A stretch of DNA of 64,000 bases from the NCBI RefSeq assembly GCF_018139145.2, contig NC_059480.1, positions 16,740,428 through 16,804,427 of the forward strand, read 5' to 3'. Position numbers and translations under genes: made by a program. This DNA is from Gymnogyps californianus (lineage: Eukaryota > Chordata > Aves > Accipitriformes > Cathartidae). Positions 1 to 12,909 of this stretch are shown here, one piece after another (position 1 is the stretch's first letter; every line of letters begins with the position of its first letter). The notes beneath the pieces are model-generated. The model was not told where the DNA came from and did no database searches. It saw nothing but the letters and a program-made list of their open reading frames with translations.

Positions 1-371
1 CATAAGGGCATTTGTGAAGCCAAATCTGGACTTAAGAAAGGTCTGATTCAACTTGTATTTTAAAGGAAACCAGAATTTTCTTATAAAGGACTCCAGAAAT
101 GAACTGGAAAGAACATATTCAGGCTCCCGACAGCAAACCCACCCCACCATATACTGCTCTTGACTCACATGCCTCAGCCTCAGATATTGAGCACCAGAAC
201 CTGTTCTGCTCATAGACTGCTTTAAGTAAAGCCCAGGTTGGCCATTTCAAACCTCCTCCTAGCTTGGCATGGGGGATTAAACCTTCTTACATTCATCTGT
301 CTCAGGTTCAGCCAAACAGGAAGGCTGCTGTTTGTTTCCTATTAGCCTCCCAGATCTCACTTATTTCAAGT

Positions 372-391
372 CTGCATGTTCCAGCATGCTC
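372..391. promoter_or_regulatory. Possible p53-family response element
   Basis: Two CATG cores start exactly 10 bp apart (375 and 385), as in a full p53/p63 site with no spacer. Against the consensus RRRCWWGYYY repeated twice, three flanking positions out of 20 mismatch and both cores are perfect. With equal base frequencies, about one site this good is expected by chance in 64 kb, so the motif alone is weak evidence. Confidence 0.25.
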
Positions 392-3300
392 CATCCTACC
401 AGCCAAACTCCAAAAACTCTAACCAGCCAGAGGAAACATTGTCTGGGGTAATCAGACACCAACTTTTAGTGCATCTCCCAGTCACTTTTGTCCCCTGCTG
501 AAAGTCAAAGGGTGATGAACTCAACCATAAGGAAGGAAGAACCACAGCAGCACATAGAGGTTGTCCCTAGTGATTGTTTCTGTGCATGCTCAATTAAGAT
601 CAGCAAATGGCAAAGAAAAAATCCTAAAGCTCTCCAAAATAAGCCTGCTCCCACCAAATCCTGGTTTCATCAACATGAGTCAGCTGTAAGAGTCCCAGAC
701 AAGCAGGTCAAGCCTTGCAGCCCCCTACAGAGTCCTCACGTCCTTTAATTGCTTTGGGTCCTCAGCAATCTGGGATATAGTCACAGGTTCAGATAGCTCC
801 ATACTAGCTGAAGATCAAGGGGAGGAAGCAGGGTACAAGGAAATGCCAGATGTAAGACCTAACTCCAAAACTCTTTTTAGTTCCCCCATCTGCAAATAAT
901 GGGATTTCATGAACATCTCAGAGGAAAGTACATGAGTTGTTAGTACAGTATCTGTTACAGCAGAGGGAAGCCAAGCTGGACGAGAGAACAAGTAAAAAAA
1001 CCCAAAAAACAAAAAAAAACCAAAAAACATACAACTTTGTTGTTCTGGCAATGTAGTCTTTTCAATCAGCAACATCCCAAGCCTACAATTTAGGGGCAGA
1101 GTCAGACCCAGAGGTATCAGGCAGTCTGCCACAGACTGTACCAACCATTCAACACCCTGGGAAGCAGGACACTTTCCTAGATGGTGACAGATTTCCACCC
1201 AAATTCTGGCTCACGGGCTGACCTACTTGCAAAATGCCACAGGGTCAGCACATTGCAAGGGTAAGAGTATGTGTGTCAAATATGGGCCCATCTTCCTAGT
1301 TGGGTCACTGACAGGCTCAGAGGAGATGCAAGCTGGTCATCTTTGCACACTCATTCTGATAGGCAGCTACAGGAGAGAAAATTCAAGCGATTCAAAGCTA
1401 AAACCAGGTTTAATGTCTTCTGACCTCTCATACTTAACACCTTTGCCCAGAGATACATTTTCTTTCATGTTCACTCTTTCTTGACTTAGGGTTTAGATTC
1501 AATGGACTCTACTTAAAGGACAAATAACCCCTGAAGAAGTTCACATAGAGATGATTTGTAATTTTTTTCCTTGTCTTCCTAAAGCGCTACTGAAGACATA
1601 GTTGGACTTCTGTTACCTATCAAGCCTTGTGCACTTGGCCATAAGAGATCCCTCTTTCGTTCCCCCATAACCCATGTGGAGGATCAGCTTCCCTACTCAT
1701 TCCAGATGGCCCAGCAACAACCCTCCTGCTGGTGAGTGCATTACCGACACAAACTGCAGGACATCTCCAGATAGTGTAGTTCAACGCAAGCAAGGGATGC
1801 CAGATTTATTTCAAAGGGAGCAGTTTTCAGCAACATTCATCCAGAGGGAAAGTTGGCAGGTCTGGCTGAACACTCCTGTCTCCTCAGATGGTGGAACACA
1901 CACCTTCAGATCCTGAACTTGTGCACGTGACAGCTCAGGGCTCTCCCGCAGTAGCCCTTTGTAGCTCTTCATCCAAAGTTTCCATCCAAAGACACAGGTC
2001 AGACAGAGCCAGTGTGAGAGCTCTGGGACACCACAGCCCAGCCCAGCTTGGAAAACCCTAAAACATCTGAAACCACCCCCTGTGAAACATGGGGCTTATT
2101 ACCTATACTAAAATCCACAGCATTAGGTCTTTCCTGACCAGAGAGCAAGACACTCTGCCTCTACAATGGACTAAGCAGTTTGAGCAGGTTGATGACCGCG
2201 TGGCTATTTTCTCGGCTGGCCATGCCTACTCCAATGTTGTGCTGTGACCAAGTGCAGGACTGCTCCCTGGCTGTCCCTCGAGTGGGGAATCAGCCACTGC
2301 ACCCCACAGAGCAGGGCTGGTAGCTAACCAGGAGGCCAAGGGTCTCAGCTGTGAACTTGAATGTTCTCATAGAATAAGGGGCCACCAGCCAAGTCAGTCA
2401 ATGAGCGCTCTTCTGTATGCGCGCTCTTGACAAAGACTGAATGGCTCCGATGGAAAAAAGTGATCCCCTTTCTCTCCTACTCGCCTTCCTTTCCCCCCCC
2501 GTTTATTCCACCTGAGGGAAAGTACAGATACCTCTTCACTTCATCCTTCTAATAAAGTATTAATCACACTTATGGCAGGCAAAGGAAGGAAAGACAGAAA
2601 GTATTAAATCTGACAGGCTCTCAAAGCAGCAGTGCCAGTGAAATGCATCATTAAGGTGAGTAATTTTCCTGTTTACTTCATAGGCTTTGAGCCCCCCCGC
2701 CCCTTCCTCCTCGCCTAAGATGTGGGCAGGACCCATCAAGGCAAAGCTTTGGAAGCAAGCAGCAGCGTCCCCAATTTCTACATAAATGCTGCAGGCCAAA
2801 GAGCAAAGGCAAGTTCCAACTGAGCCCTTGACAGTAATCAAGCACTGCGGCGCCTCTGGTCTTGTCTTGTGCATACCTTGCAAGTAGCATCATGTCTTCC
2901 CGCTGAGATTTCACTGGCAGCGCACACAAGTGCCTTGTTCCTTGGCTTCTATCTCAGAAAAAGAAAGTCCTGAACACACACACATACGCCCCTGCCTTTC
3001 TGCTCTGAGGGAGACCATTTCCCTCTAAATCTTCAGCGTACTGAGCAGGCCTTTCAGAACAGATTTATGAATTTGCAAGAAATCTCTTTTGTTCTCGTGC
3101 AGAAAGGTTAGCACTAGTCCCTTGCCAAAAGGGCACTGAGTTTTCTCTATTAACGACCAGGAAACTTTCCTGAGTCAGATCTTATTACATTTGAAACAAA
3201 GTGCAGGTACCAGCAAGTCTCTTCCATGATAACAGCCAGGGCCTGTCCCATTTCCTGATCACATTACACTCAATTTCCAGAATTACATCTATGCAAATAT

Positions 3301-3952
3301 TGTTCTCCTGCTTGCAGAGCATTTCATTGATAATTAAAGTGAAAAGCCAGCAAAGCTTTTCTGGCCAGGATGGTGAGCAAGGCAACAAACTAACACGCAG
3401 ACACTGAGCAGGGGCAAAGTTTCTTCCTCTCTATGAAGACCATCTGATAAGGGCCCTCTCCTCCTCCGAGGAGACAGAGAATCCAAACTGAACCAAACCA
3501 TTTCTGCAAACGTCCCTCTGTTTTCTGGATTCACCAACCCAATGAGGCCATACTCTAGTTCTGAGTCACAGAGAAAACATAAGGATTAGGAAAGACAAAA
3601 ATCACACCTAACTGAGCAAGCCATAGTTTTACTGAGAACATAAAGATGTAGTAACTCAGATCTAAGCTAGATCAATAAAGCATGACAGCAGCTCCAGCAT
3701 ACTTAGGATGAATGGTGACTAAGTCAAACCTTTAAACCTTTTATTCATACAATTAAGCTTTGGGGATGAACGGCGAGAAAGTCAGACAAGAACACAGTCA
3801 CTAGCTATTACCAGCATTTGCAAGGTTCTGGGATCTGTACTTTACCCAGATCCTCCTCTCTCTCAGCCCTTTCCTTCCATCCTCTATGACCTAGCTAAGC
3901 ACAGTCCTTGAGTCAACTCATGTGGTTTCTCCTGAGCTTACTTTCAAAGTCA

Positions 3953-4105
3953 AGACATGATTCAGCAAGGTGTTTAAGCAGATGCCTACCTTTAAGGATG
4001 GGAGCAGCCTTGCTGACTCCAACAGAACCCAATAGATTTCACAGGGAATATTCACGTGCTAGAGGTTATGCACTCGCTCGAGTGCCTTACTGAACTGAGA
4101 CCTTG
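3953..4105. repeat. Imperfect palindromic interspersed repeat, copy 1
   Basis: The left arm (about 3959-3998, beginning TGATTCAGCAAGG) is an imperfect inverted copy of the right arm (about 4057-4105, ending in CCTTACTGAACTGAGACC). The middle contains CTGACTCCAACAGAACCC. This organisation matches, from memory, a dispersed palindromic repeat found in turtle and bird genomes, with a TTAAGCA-rich arm and a central 'ACTTCAATGGG'-like stretch. I cannot assign a family name. A related partial copy lies near 19045. Confidence 0.5.
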
Positions 4106-7100
4106 ATTTCCCTATATACCGTGGGAAACAGGTTGTCAAGAACCACACTGAGGAACGTAGCAGTGTCGCTGCTGCAGCCATCAGGCCATGGAGACATCCC
4201 CAGCTCCAGACCGCAGCACCTCACCCCCAGGCAGCTAGTGAAGTCAATGCTGTGGCATTCTCTCTGCTAGGAAGAGCAACAAGCCCATCCCAAGCTTGGG
4301 GTATTCCTCCAGTTTTTCTCATGCTCTCCAGCAGCCCTGAAGCTACACAACTGCAGCAGCTAAGTGAAGACAGCCATTCTGCAGAGCAACATTTAGAAAG
4401 GGAGGAAGGCTTGCAATGAGTTTAGGAAATGGTAGCAGCAGTCCTTCCTATCCCTCTTAGAGAAATCAAAATCTTCAGTTTTGCATCTCCTACCCCCCAA
4501 AGAAGAATGGAAAACCACATCCCAGTTGACATGCAAGCCAAAGGAAGATGTGCAGTAACATGTCACATGAGAAATGGAAGGCTTGAACACAGCATAGTTC
4601 ACACCTGTTTCAGCCGATTCTTAGGTTGCTTTATAATTTCAGCAAGAATGCACAACTGCATAAAGCAAGCTTGCATGGACCTGGATGCACTTTACAGGCA
4701 AATCTACAAGCCTGCTAGGTAAACTAGTCAGGAACAATTGCCCAAACGCTCCATGACATAGTTGCAGATCTATAAATTATTGGAAACAGATTACAGCAAG
4801 TCTCTCAATACCTAGCAATTGATTTATTTCACTTGGTAACTGAAAGATAATCATGTCATCTGCATGACCTAACTGGAAACATAACAGGAATGAATGTGGA
4901 TTTAAATGCAAATCCTCATGACCACAATCTGAAGACGGCTTCCCAAGAAAAACACCAAACAGCTCTTTGTCCCTGCAGACTTTGCTACCTCTGCACTGCT
5001 CCATTTGCAAACTGCAAGTTCTGAAGACCCCAAGCCACGGATGCTTTGTGAGAAGACCTATCCCATTCAAAGCAAGACTGCTTTCCCAAACAAAAAGCAG
5101 TCTTTGTTACTGGATAACAATGAGAACAGGAATAGTTCCCTGGGAAACATAATTTTAAAGTCAGATTTCCCAACTAACCACACCCAATTAGTAAGTAATG
5201 CCATGTTTTTGAGTGATTATGGAATCCCAGCAGATTTTTCCACCAGTTTCAATTTTGCGATTTCCTCCATCCTCCCAACAAAAAAAGCAAACAAACCCCC
5301 CTCACAATCTTATATGGGCTGAAGGTAACTAAAGGCAAGCCCCTTCCTCCCTAAAAAGAAATAAAACAAAATGGAGCAAAACAAGACAGAGTTGCAACAT
5401 CAGAAGAAGTTATTGGCTCACACTGTCCGGCACTCCCGTTTTCCTTACAGCTCATACATGATGCATCAGAGAAAGGTGCAAAGCCTCCATGCACAGAATG
5501 TGCTGTTGCCCTGCGCAATGCTGTGCAGATGAATTCCTGCCCTTGCAGAAAGCAAGCTTTGTCCTGAGATAGCTACCATGAATCTCATGAGCTTGCACCA
5601 CTGCAAGTGCTATCAAGGGTAAGACTTAAAAACAGCCCCTGAGCAGCTCTGAATTTAATGCTATCCAAATGAGAAGGCGGGAGGAGGGTTGGGACTAACA
5701 CTGGCAAGCCATTTGCAAGCGTAGCCTACTGAAGACAATCAACTGGCACCAAAGAAAGCAAGGACTCTGAACCTGCAGAAGCTAACTACCCCTCCAGAAT
5801 TTTATCAGCCACCACTATGTAAAGGAAGACACCATTCAACTATTGGCATAACCCAAAAGACTCTTTCCATCCACCAGCTTCACAACTGAACAACAGAAAA
5901 GAATCCACAGGGAAACAAGTATTTAGCTCTCCAGCTGCAGACAGTAAAGCACCAGGATGCAAAAAAAAAAACCCTAAATAGGATGAAAGATATGACAAAA
6001 CACCCCACAAGGATGCGACCATGCTACTGCTATGATGGGCAGCAGGATCATTATCATGTAAGGTAGGGTGCAAGCCACCTCTGCACAAAGCACTAGGTGA
6101 GAAGAAATAAGCCCCTTTTACAAAGTGTGGAGGCAACAGATTGAAACAATCCAGAGGGAGACACTTGGGAAGAAGCAAGCAGGTGAGGGAGGAGAAGCCC
6201 TAGTCACAGCACACCAGCTACCTGACCCTGGAGGACAGCAAATGATAGAGGCCCAGCTAGACTGTAACTGTTGCCACATATTTCTTATTTAAATGCAATT
6301 TGTTTAATCTCAAGTTGGATTTAACCATCAAAGGCTCTCTTCTGTAGCACACTGACAGTTCACTCTAAATCTCTGCACCTTTAATCCTTTAATTAGCCAA
6401 GAAAAATGCGATCTCAACTCTTCCACCAACCTAAGCTAATTTTCTGCACGGAGCTTCCAACTCCTGTAGGTTACAGGTTTTAGCTGCTCATGTAGCCAAG
6501 GGGAAAAAAGCAAAACAAAACAACCCCCCCACCCCATTCCCACATAGGCTGATGTATGCTTCTCCATGTGCTGCCTCTCCAAAGAGCAAGCCCCTTGAAA
6601 AGTCCTTGCAAAAGCAAGGGGGACCCATTTTCACATTGCAGTAGTGGGCTGGGAGGCATAATTACATCACGCAATTCAGAGAAAGAGCAAACAGAGGTTT
6701 CGATGTGTGGTACAGGGGTGGCTGGAGGAATCTGGGGACAAGGCAATGTTTGCACAGGAGAGGGATAAAACCAGAGACTTAAGCCAATGCTTGAGTAAGA
6801 GAGTGTCATTCCCACCATGGGGCTTTGGCCACCTTCCTCCATGATTTTGGGATGGGAGCTCCGAAACAAAACCCCAGATAGCTAACCATTTTGGAAACTC
6901 TCTCCAAAAGAAGATTTCTCCAGAGATGAGCTCTGCTATTGCTCAAGAGTGTCACGGCAACACAGCTCTGAAGGCAGAAAAGGAAGATTACATGAGTCAC
7001 CAGCACATCAGGACAGAGACCCATTCAGGCAGCTTGAATTACATATCAGGCTTTTCATGCAGTCCAGCAGAGCAAACTCAAGGAAGGACAAGAGGGCCAC

Positions 7101-8240
7101 CTAAAGCACTCTTGTCTGAAGCCCTAAGCATGGGGAGTGAGGTACAATCTGCACCTGAACACAGCCCTGACTGCCTCTCTAGGTCAGCACGCTCCTTGCA
7201 GGGCAAGGCAAAAGCAACCAGTGCTCTTGCTCAAGGCCTGCTAAAGGCATGCCCATAGTGCAGCTGCAGGGACTGCTCGCTTGCCACGTGCTAACCCGGC
7301 ATGTGACACGCAGGAGAAAGGAGTTCAGATACGGCCAAGCCATCTCTGCACAGCCCCCAGACTGTCACGCTCAAGTTGCAACGTGCCAGAGCTAATGAAC
7401 CCGACCCGTTGCTGCAGCACCACACAGACACAGCAGTTCTCTTTCTGGTGCAGCCTGACAAGTCCATGCAGCGTGGCACGGAGCCTAAGGCTATCCCTGG
7501 CATGGATGTCTACCTGCCAAGCATGGACAAGCCATAGGAGGCCTTCCTGGTAGCTGGCCAGGGAACACAGGTGAACAACAGCACTGAGAGTCACTAGGGA
7601 CTTGACAAATGCATGAAGACACAGAGTAAGAGTAACCTCACTCTGACGAGCAAATGGACAATGGAAAAGCCTGGTCTACATCAAAGGCAGAGGACAGGCA
7701 TTTCTGCATCTTGTTTGCAGATGCAGAACCTTAATTTGCTTATGTTCTTCAAGGCCCCAACACACAAGCAAATGACCAGGGCTGCCTCGCTTAAGCAAGC
7801 ACTTTTGGCAAAGTCACAGCAGGATTTGGTGCAAGGCAAGGGGGGGGGGGGCGGGGGCAGGGAACTGTAGCCTGCTGGTTTTAAGCACTGGCAAAATACT
7901 ACCTAGGTAGTATTACAACCTCATCTATGTAGAACAGCACTTTGAATGCATGCCCCTTTCCTCTGGTAGGATTTTAGAGGTACTGTGTTCACATTCTCCA
8001 CCTTATTCAGCCCAAATCAGTTCCCCCCAGCTCCCCAGCAAGGAATCCAGCCCATAAGACAAGTAAAAAGATCTGAGCAACAGTTGCTACACTCCACTGA
8101 CAACAGATCCCAGTCACACACAGTCTGCACATTCAAAACTCACATTAGTTACATGTGCAAACCAGAAATACAGCTGCATGTGCATCTCGGGGGTCGGCTT
8201 AAAAAAAAAACCAAAACAAACCAAAACAAAACTGCAGAGC

Positions 8241-8281
8241 TCAGTATGATGATGAGAACCATCAGTATGATGATATGAGAA
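8241..8281. repeat. Two-copy 21-bp tandem repeat
   Basis: The unit beginning TCAGTATGATGAT occurs at 8241 and again at 8262, with small differences in the second half. A third, degraded start (TTCAATATGAGAG) follows at 8282. No coding role is apparent. Confidence 0.7.
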
Positions 8282-8721
8282 CTTCAATATGAGAGCCTCT
8301 ATTACCAACCTCACCACTTCAGCTGCTCCTGAGTCATATAACTGTTCTACGCTGCCAGAGGCCTTGAGAAAGAGGCATTTCAAGTGCACAATTAAAGGCA
8401 GGCAAATGAGCTCTGCAAAGTGCAGTTGCTAGATGTTCATCCTACATTCAGTTCTTACAGAACAAAGAGGATGGGAGTAGCTGGCAAGGAGCATTTGACT
8501 AGCAAGCTACATTCTGGTGTCCAGGCAGTCAGCCTGGTAACTGAATCTCTGCACACTCTTTGATCAATGTATTACAGAACATCCCTCCACCGACACTCCT
8601 CAGAGTGCATACGCTAAGGTAACAAACAGTTACCAGATTTGCTCCAGGCCAGAAAGCAAGCTCATTTTGCAGGACCAAGATGAGTAGGGTTTCTTCTCTT
8701 TTCTTTTAAGAAAGAAGGAAG

Positions 8722-8737
8722 AAAAAAAAAAAAAAAA
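8722..8737 (+). repeat. A16 homopolymer
   Basis: This is an uninterrupted run of 16 A on the plus strand, following a short purine-rich stretch. On the TP63 transcript it is a U run. No target-site duplication or retro-element body is seen next to it. Confidence 0.9.
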
Positions 8738-9300
8738 GGATTCTACAGTGCTCTGAAAGCAGCTAATCAAATTATTAAAGTCCTTAAAAGTTTAATGAAG
8801 AAATCAAAGCTATTAAGCAAACATTCTGCTTGATGTCTCTTTCCCTTCTTACCCACCCTTCCTCAATGCATTCAAAACCTCTTTTTGCTGTTCTACAACA
8901 TGTTTGAACAGGTACTGAGATACAAACAAGTCTTGGCCCCATCTCATACAGAATGGATTGGTTGCAGATGTTCTCCTGCAAGCTACATCTTGCCTCCTGC
9001 AAGAGCATTCATCTCCAAAACACATCATTTCACCTACTTTGCCTGAAGCCAAAACTCAAAAGGTTATTTAATTTTTTTTTTATTAACTCTAACATACCTA
9101 CAGCTGTGCAAGCAAAACCCCATCTGGTTTTTCAAGGCACAAAGAGGCGAGCGACTAAGTTTAGATAAATGTAACCAAGTTGGGGCAGTCATCTTTCTGT
9201 TCACCTCTGCAGCAGCCAACAGCAATGTCAGGGGTGCAATAAAACAAAAACCTGCTATATTTCAGAGAAGCCTGACATATTTCACTATCTTCCTAGGACA

Positions 9301-9358
9301 AGTCAGACATGAGCTCATACAGTGGCAGGTGAGTCAGTGACGAGTCAGACAAGAGCTC
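9301..9358. repeat. Near-tandem 16-bp duplication with AP-1-like sites
   Basis: AGTCAGACATGAGCTC at 9301-9316 recurs as AGTCAGACAAGAGCTC at 9343-9358, 15 of 16 bases identical with a 42-bp period. Between them lies TGAGTCA (9330-9336), a perfect AP-1 consensus. GAGTCAG occurs several times in the block. AP-1 is active in keratinocytes, but an enhancer role here is only inference. Confidence 0.6.
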
Positions 9359-9427
9359 CTTAATTAAGCTTTAGGGGCAGATGATCCCTCGAAGGTGTAA
9401 TCAGATTGGTATGGCCAATGGAAAAAG

Positions 9428-9458
9428 AAAAAAAAAATTAAAAAAAAAAAAAAAAAAA
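9428..9458 (+). repeat. A-rich tract (A10, TT, A19)
   Basis: An A10 run and an A19 run are separated by two T. This is a simple A-rich sequence on the plus strand and a U-rich tract in the nascent TP63 RNA. Confidence 0.9.
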
Positions 9459-12400
9459 GCTGAGTGAACTGTTACACCCTTGCTGAGCCATGCCAGGCAG
9501 GCTGAAGGCAGCATGCTGCACAGAGCCAGAGAGCCCCCAGCACGCAGGAAGACCTGACCATCCTGCACCACTCCCTGGCAGTCAGCGCCTGCCTGCACGC
9601 TCAGCCCTGCTTCTCCCGGGAGCAGAGAAATGCTGACTTCCCCAGCGAGCAGGTTACGCTGGGGTCACACTGCAGATGCGGCGTGATCCGGGGGGTCCAG
9701 GGTAAGGTGCACCCCAGGAGTCTGACTTTCCAGAGGCAAGGGTGTGGTTGGCAACAGCTCAGACCTGTGTGGCCGAGGGGGAAGCGGTCACAAGTTAGTC
9801 ATTCCCAATCACTAACCAACAGAGTCAATCTTGGCCACGTGCTTTATCAACCCTTAAAATGCCACCAAGCTACCCCACTTAAGAGAAAGACCCCATGAGT
9901 TCTGTGTTTAGGAAGCTTCCGCAAAGTAAGTTGCACAACACGAATCAGAATATCGTGTATTGAAACAAAATAGTCCCATTAAACTGATTGCGATCAGCAG
10001 GGTGGCTAACAGCATCAGAGTGCTTTTGCGCTTGTGATGTCAGATGTTCAGCACGGAAATGTTTTTCTTTCAACGTGTGTCCCTGCAAATTCAACCTGGA
10101 ACCCAGCTCGCCTGCAGACTGCTCTTCCCGTTGGCCAGGGACGATGCTGCTGTGCTCCCTCTGAATGCCAGCAGCACCAGTGCAAACCAGTTCTCCCCAT
10201 CTTTATCTTGCACAGATCAGTCTGCTGAAAAATAAACCCAGAAAGACAGACTCCAACCTCAGTAGCCCTTTTGAGAGGCATGGCAAAGGAAATCGGCAAA
10301 AATGACTCAGAGAGGTCAGCACACAAAGGGGATGCCAAATAAAGGTCAGATTTATTAATTCCTTATAGAAACTGCATTGCAAAGTCATCAGTCCACATGC
10401 TTTGTCAAAACTTACAGAACTAACGATGACTCTTCTGAAGATTTTCCTAGGGGCCTCACCACTTCCTTTATAAGTGCCAGTACTGCAAGAGATTTTAGTA
10501 GGATAGCTAGAAATGCACAGACTGTTTTTTGTTGGAGTCCCCTTTGCTCATACGCCTACAAAAACACACCAAGGATGGGTCAAAAAAAATGACTAAGAAT
10601 GAGTAATATGAGCGGTTTGCAGCAGAAGAGACGGGAGACAAGGAACTTATCGCAAAAACAGCCACCACCTCGCTGATTAATGAACAGGTGTCATTCAGTG
10701 CTCAGCCGCCCAACAAACATCTCAGAGGAAGACTTCTCCTCTCCCACCCATGGCAATGCTGATGCTCAAATGCAAACAGAGCGGGTGTGCTGCCCGCCCC
10801 ACTGCCAGCTCCGCGAACACCCTCCAGACTGGGCACCAAGCCCAGCGGCACCACTCTCGTCCCTTCCCCATGGGAATCCCTTCCAGCCCTGCATTTTAAG
10901 GGGAGCCCAAGGAGCTCTGGGTGCAAGTTTGATAGCAAACCTGTGCTCACTCTGCTCCCATTGCAAGGAGGTCAGGAGCAAGTCAACTCCCAGCCATGCG
11001 GTTGAGCTAATAAGCCCCGACAAGTGGCAGGGTGAGTTTGCTGAGACTCAGCACCGCAGCTAATGTAGCAGTGCTGGTACAGCATCATGCTCTGGCTACA
11101 TAACAGGAAGAGGCTTTCCTTCATGCCGTAGCCCTCAAACAGCCTCTGCATCAGTAATTTTCACACCTGGTGGGCCTGACACTGGTAAAGTTCGAGATCT
11201 CAAGTGGGGGAAGCAATAACCCAACCGGCACTCGAGCAGTTTCAAGCTTTAGCCTGGAGATACGTTTTGGTTCCTTCAAAAGTTAGTTTGTAAAAAGACT
11301 TTAATGTCCTGTAAATAAGTCAAAACAAGAGGTCTGAAAGCTCAGGTTAGTGATACAGGATGCACAGCAAGCAGCAGTCCCCAGCTGTCCCCCCCAGGCA
11401 TTTCACATCAGGGGTCTAAGTGCTTTACAACACGGGATCATGGTGACACAGTCTCAAATTTGAGGGTGGGTGTGTGCAAAGGGGGAAGAGGGGGAATGGA
11501 GGCAGATGGAATGATTACCCAGATTACATCTAAATCACAGGGCAGGAGCAGCTCTGAGGCTGGGCTCGGAGCCAAATCCGCTGCTCGTCGATGCTGCTCC
11601 CTAGCAGGGCATCTCCAGGCAGCGTGGCTTCTCTCCCCAGGAGGAAAGCATGGTGCACCCTGGGGCACACAACAGGCAGGGAGGAGAGCCCCAATGCAGC
11701 ATGGCCATCACGGCTAACGTGGAAAACAACAGAGCCAGAAAATTTAGGCCCAAGTCCCGTCTTATTCGTTCAGGAAAGACAGGTCAGCCTTCGACTGCTG
11801 CTTTCCTGTGTTTCCTCTAGCACATTTTTCAGCTTTCTATAAAGCTGAATTAGATGAATTTCAGCAGCTAACATGTATCAGCAGATCATAAAACACTTCT
11901 TTTTATCAGACAAGTAATACTTTGCTCTATTTAAAAAGGACACTCTCATACAATACATCTAAAAAAATGAGGGAGAAGTAGCACTCTCCTCCTGTGGCTC
12001 CACCGGGTTTTGCTCCAATGTTTAAGGGTTATCTTTAACAACTGGAAATGATAAAGTTTGTATCAATACTCAGGTCTATTTGCAAGAGGATCTAAGCCCT
12101 TACTTGGGTAGCTATCCTACTGTGTTTACAGTAACAAATCTGACACACCTGCACATAGCAAAACCTCATGAAAAGATTTCCATTGCATAATAAAGTTCAT
12201 GCTCTTTCTATACAGAAGCCATCCCTACCCAGGACACTTCTTTTTTAAACAAAGTAGGAATTTCTTCGTAGTGTATGGTCTGCCAAGCACTGGAGCTGAA
12301 CCCTCAGCATACAGAGCACCACCAACGCAACACACACAAAATTATGCTTGCGCTTCAGCACGCTGCCGAACTGCTGCTTGTTCTGCATGAAGTTGGCAGG

Positions 12401-12883
12401 GAAATAATATCTATGACAACCGTGATATTTCAGTTGACCTAACGAAAGGAATGATCATCTCCAAGGGCAGTCTTTGTCTGCGAGGTGAGAAATACCTCTT
12501 GAACTAGCCTACCTGAAAATCTTTACCCAGAAGTAAATTATTAAACAGTCACTCAAATATTTTTTGCACATTTTTTTTGTAGGGTTGAAATATCTTCTAA
12601 CAGTGCCCCGTTGATGCAGTTTAAGTTATACAGCTCAATGGTATGGGGGAAACCGGCAACTTTTTAGGAAACCTTCCTTGCCCGGAGCACGCTGCCTCCC
12701 TTCTGGCCCAGCTTGCCATGACCTTTAGAAAGGTAAGGAGGCGACTCTGCCGATGCCTCGTTTGAGCTCTGCCGGGCTGCTTTGCATGCTTAGCACTTGT
12801 GAAATCCAGGAGAGCTCAGCAGCTTTTACAAGCCAGCCTGAAGGCAGTCCCCATGCTGAACGCTACAAAAAACCCAAAGCATC

Positions 12884-12909
12884 AAAAAAAAAAAAAAGGG
12901 GGGGGGGGG
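12884..12909 (+). repeat. A14-G12 compound homopolymer
   Basis: Fourteen A are followed directly by twelve G. This is a compound homopurine tract on the plus strand, which is pyrimidine in the TP63 transcript. Confidence 0.92.

Noticed and set aside
11395..11580. Another MIR-like remnant
   Set aside because: AAGTGCTTTACAACACGGGA and AATCACAGGGCAGGAGCAGC fit loosely, but the order and spacing are too poor to support the call.
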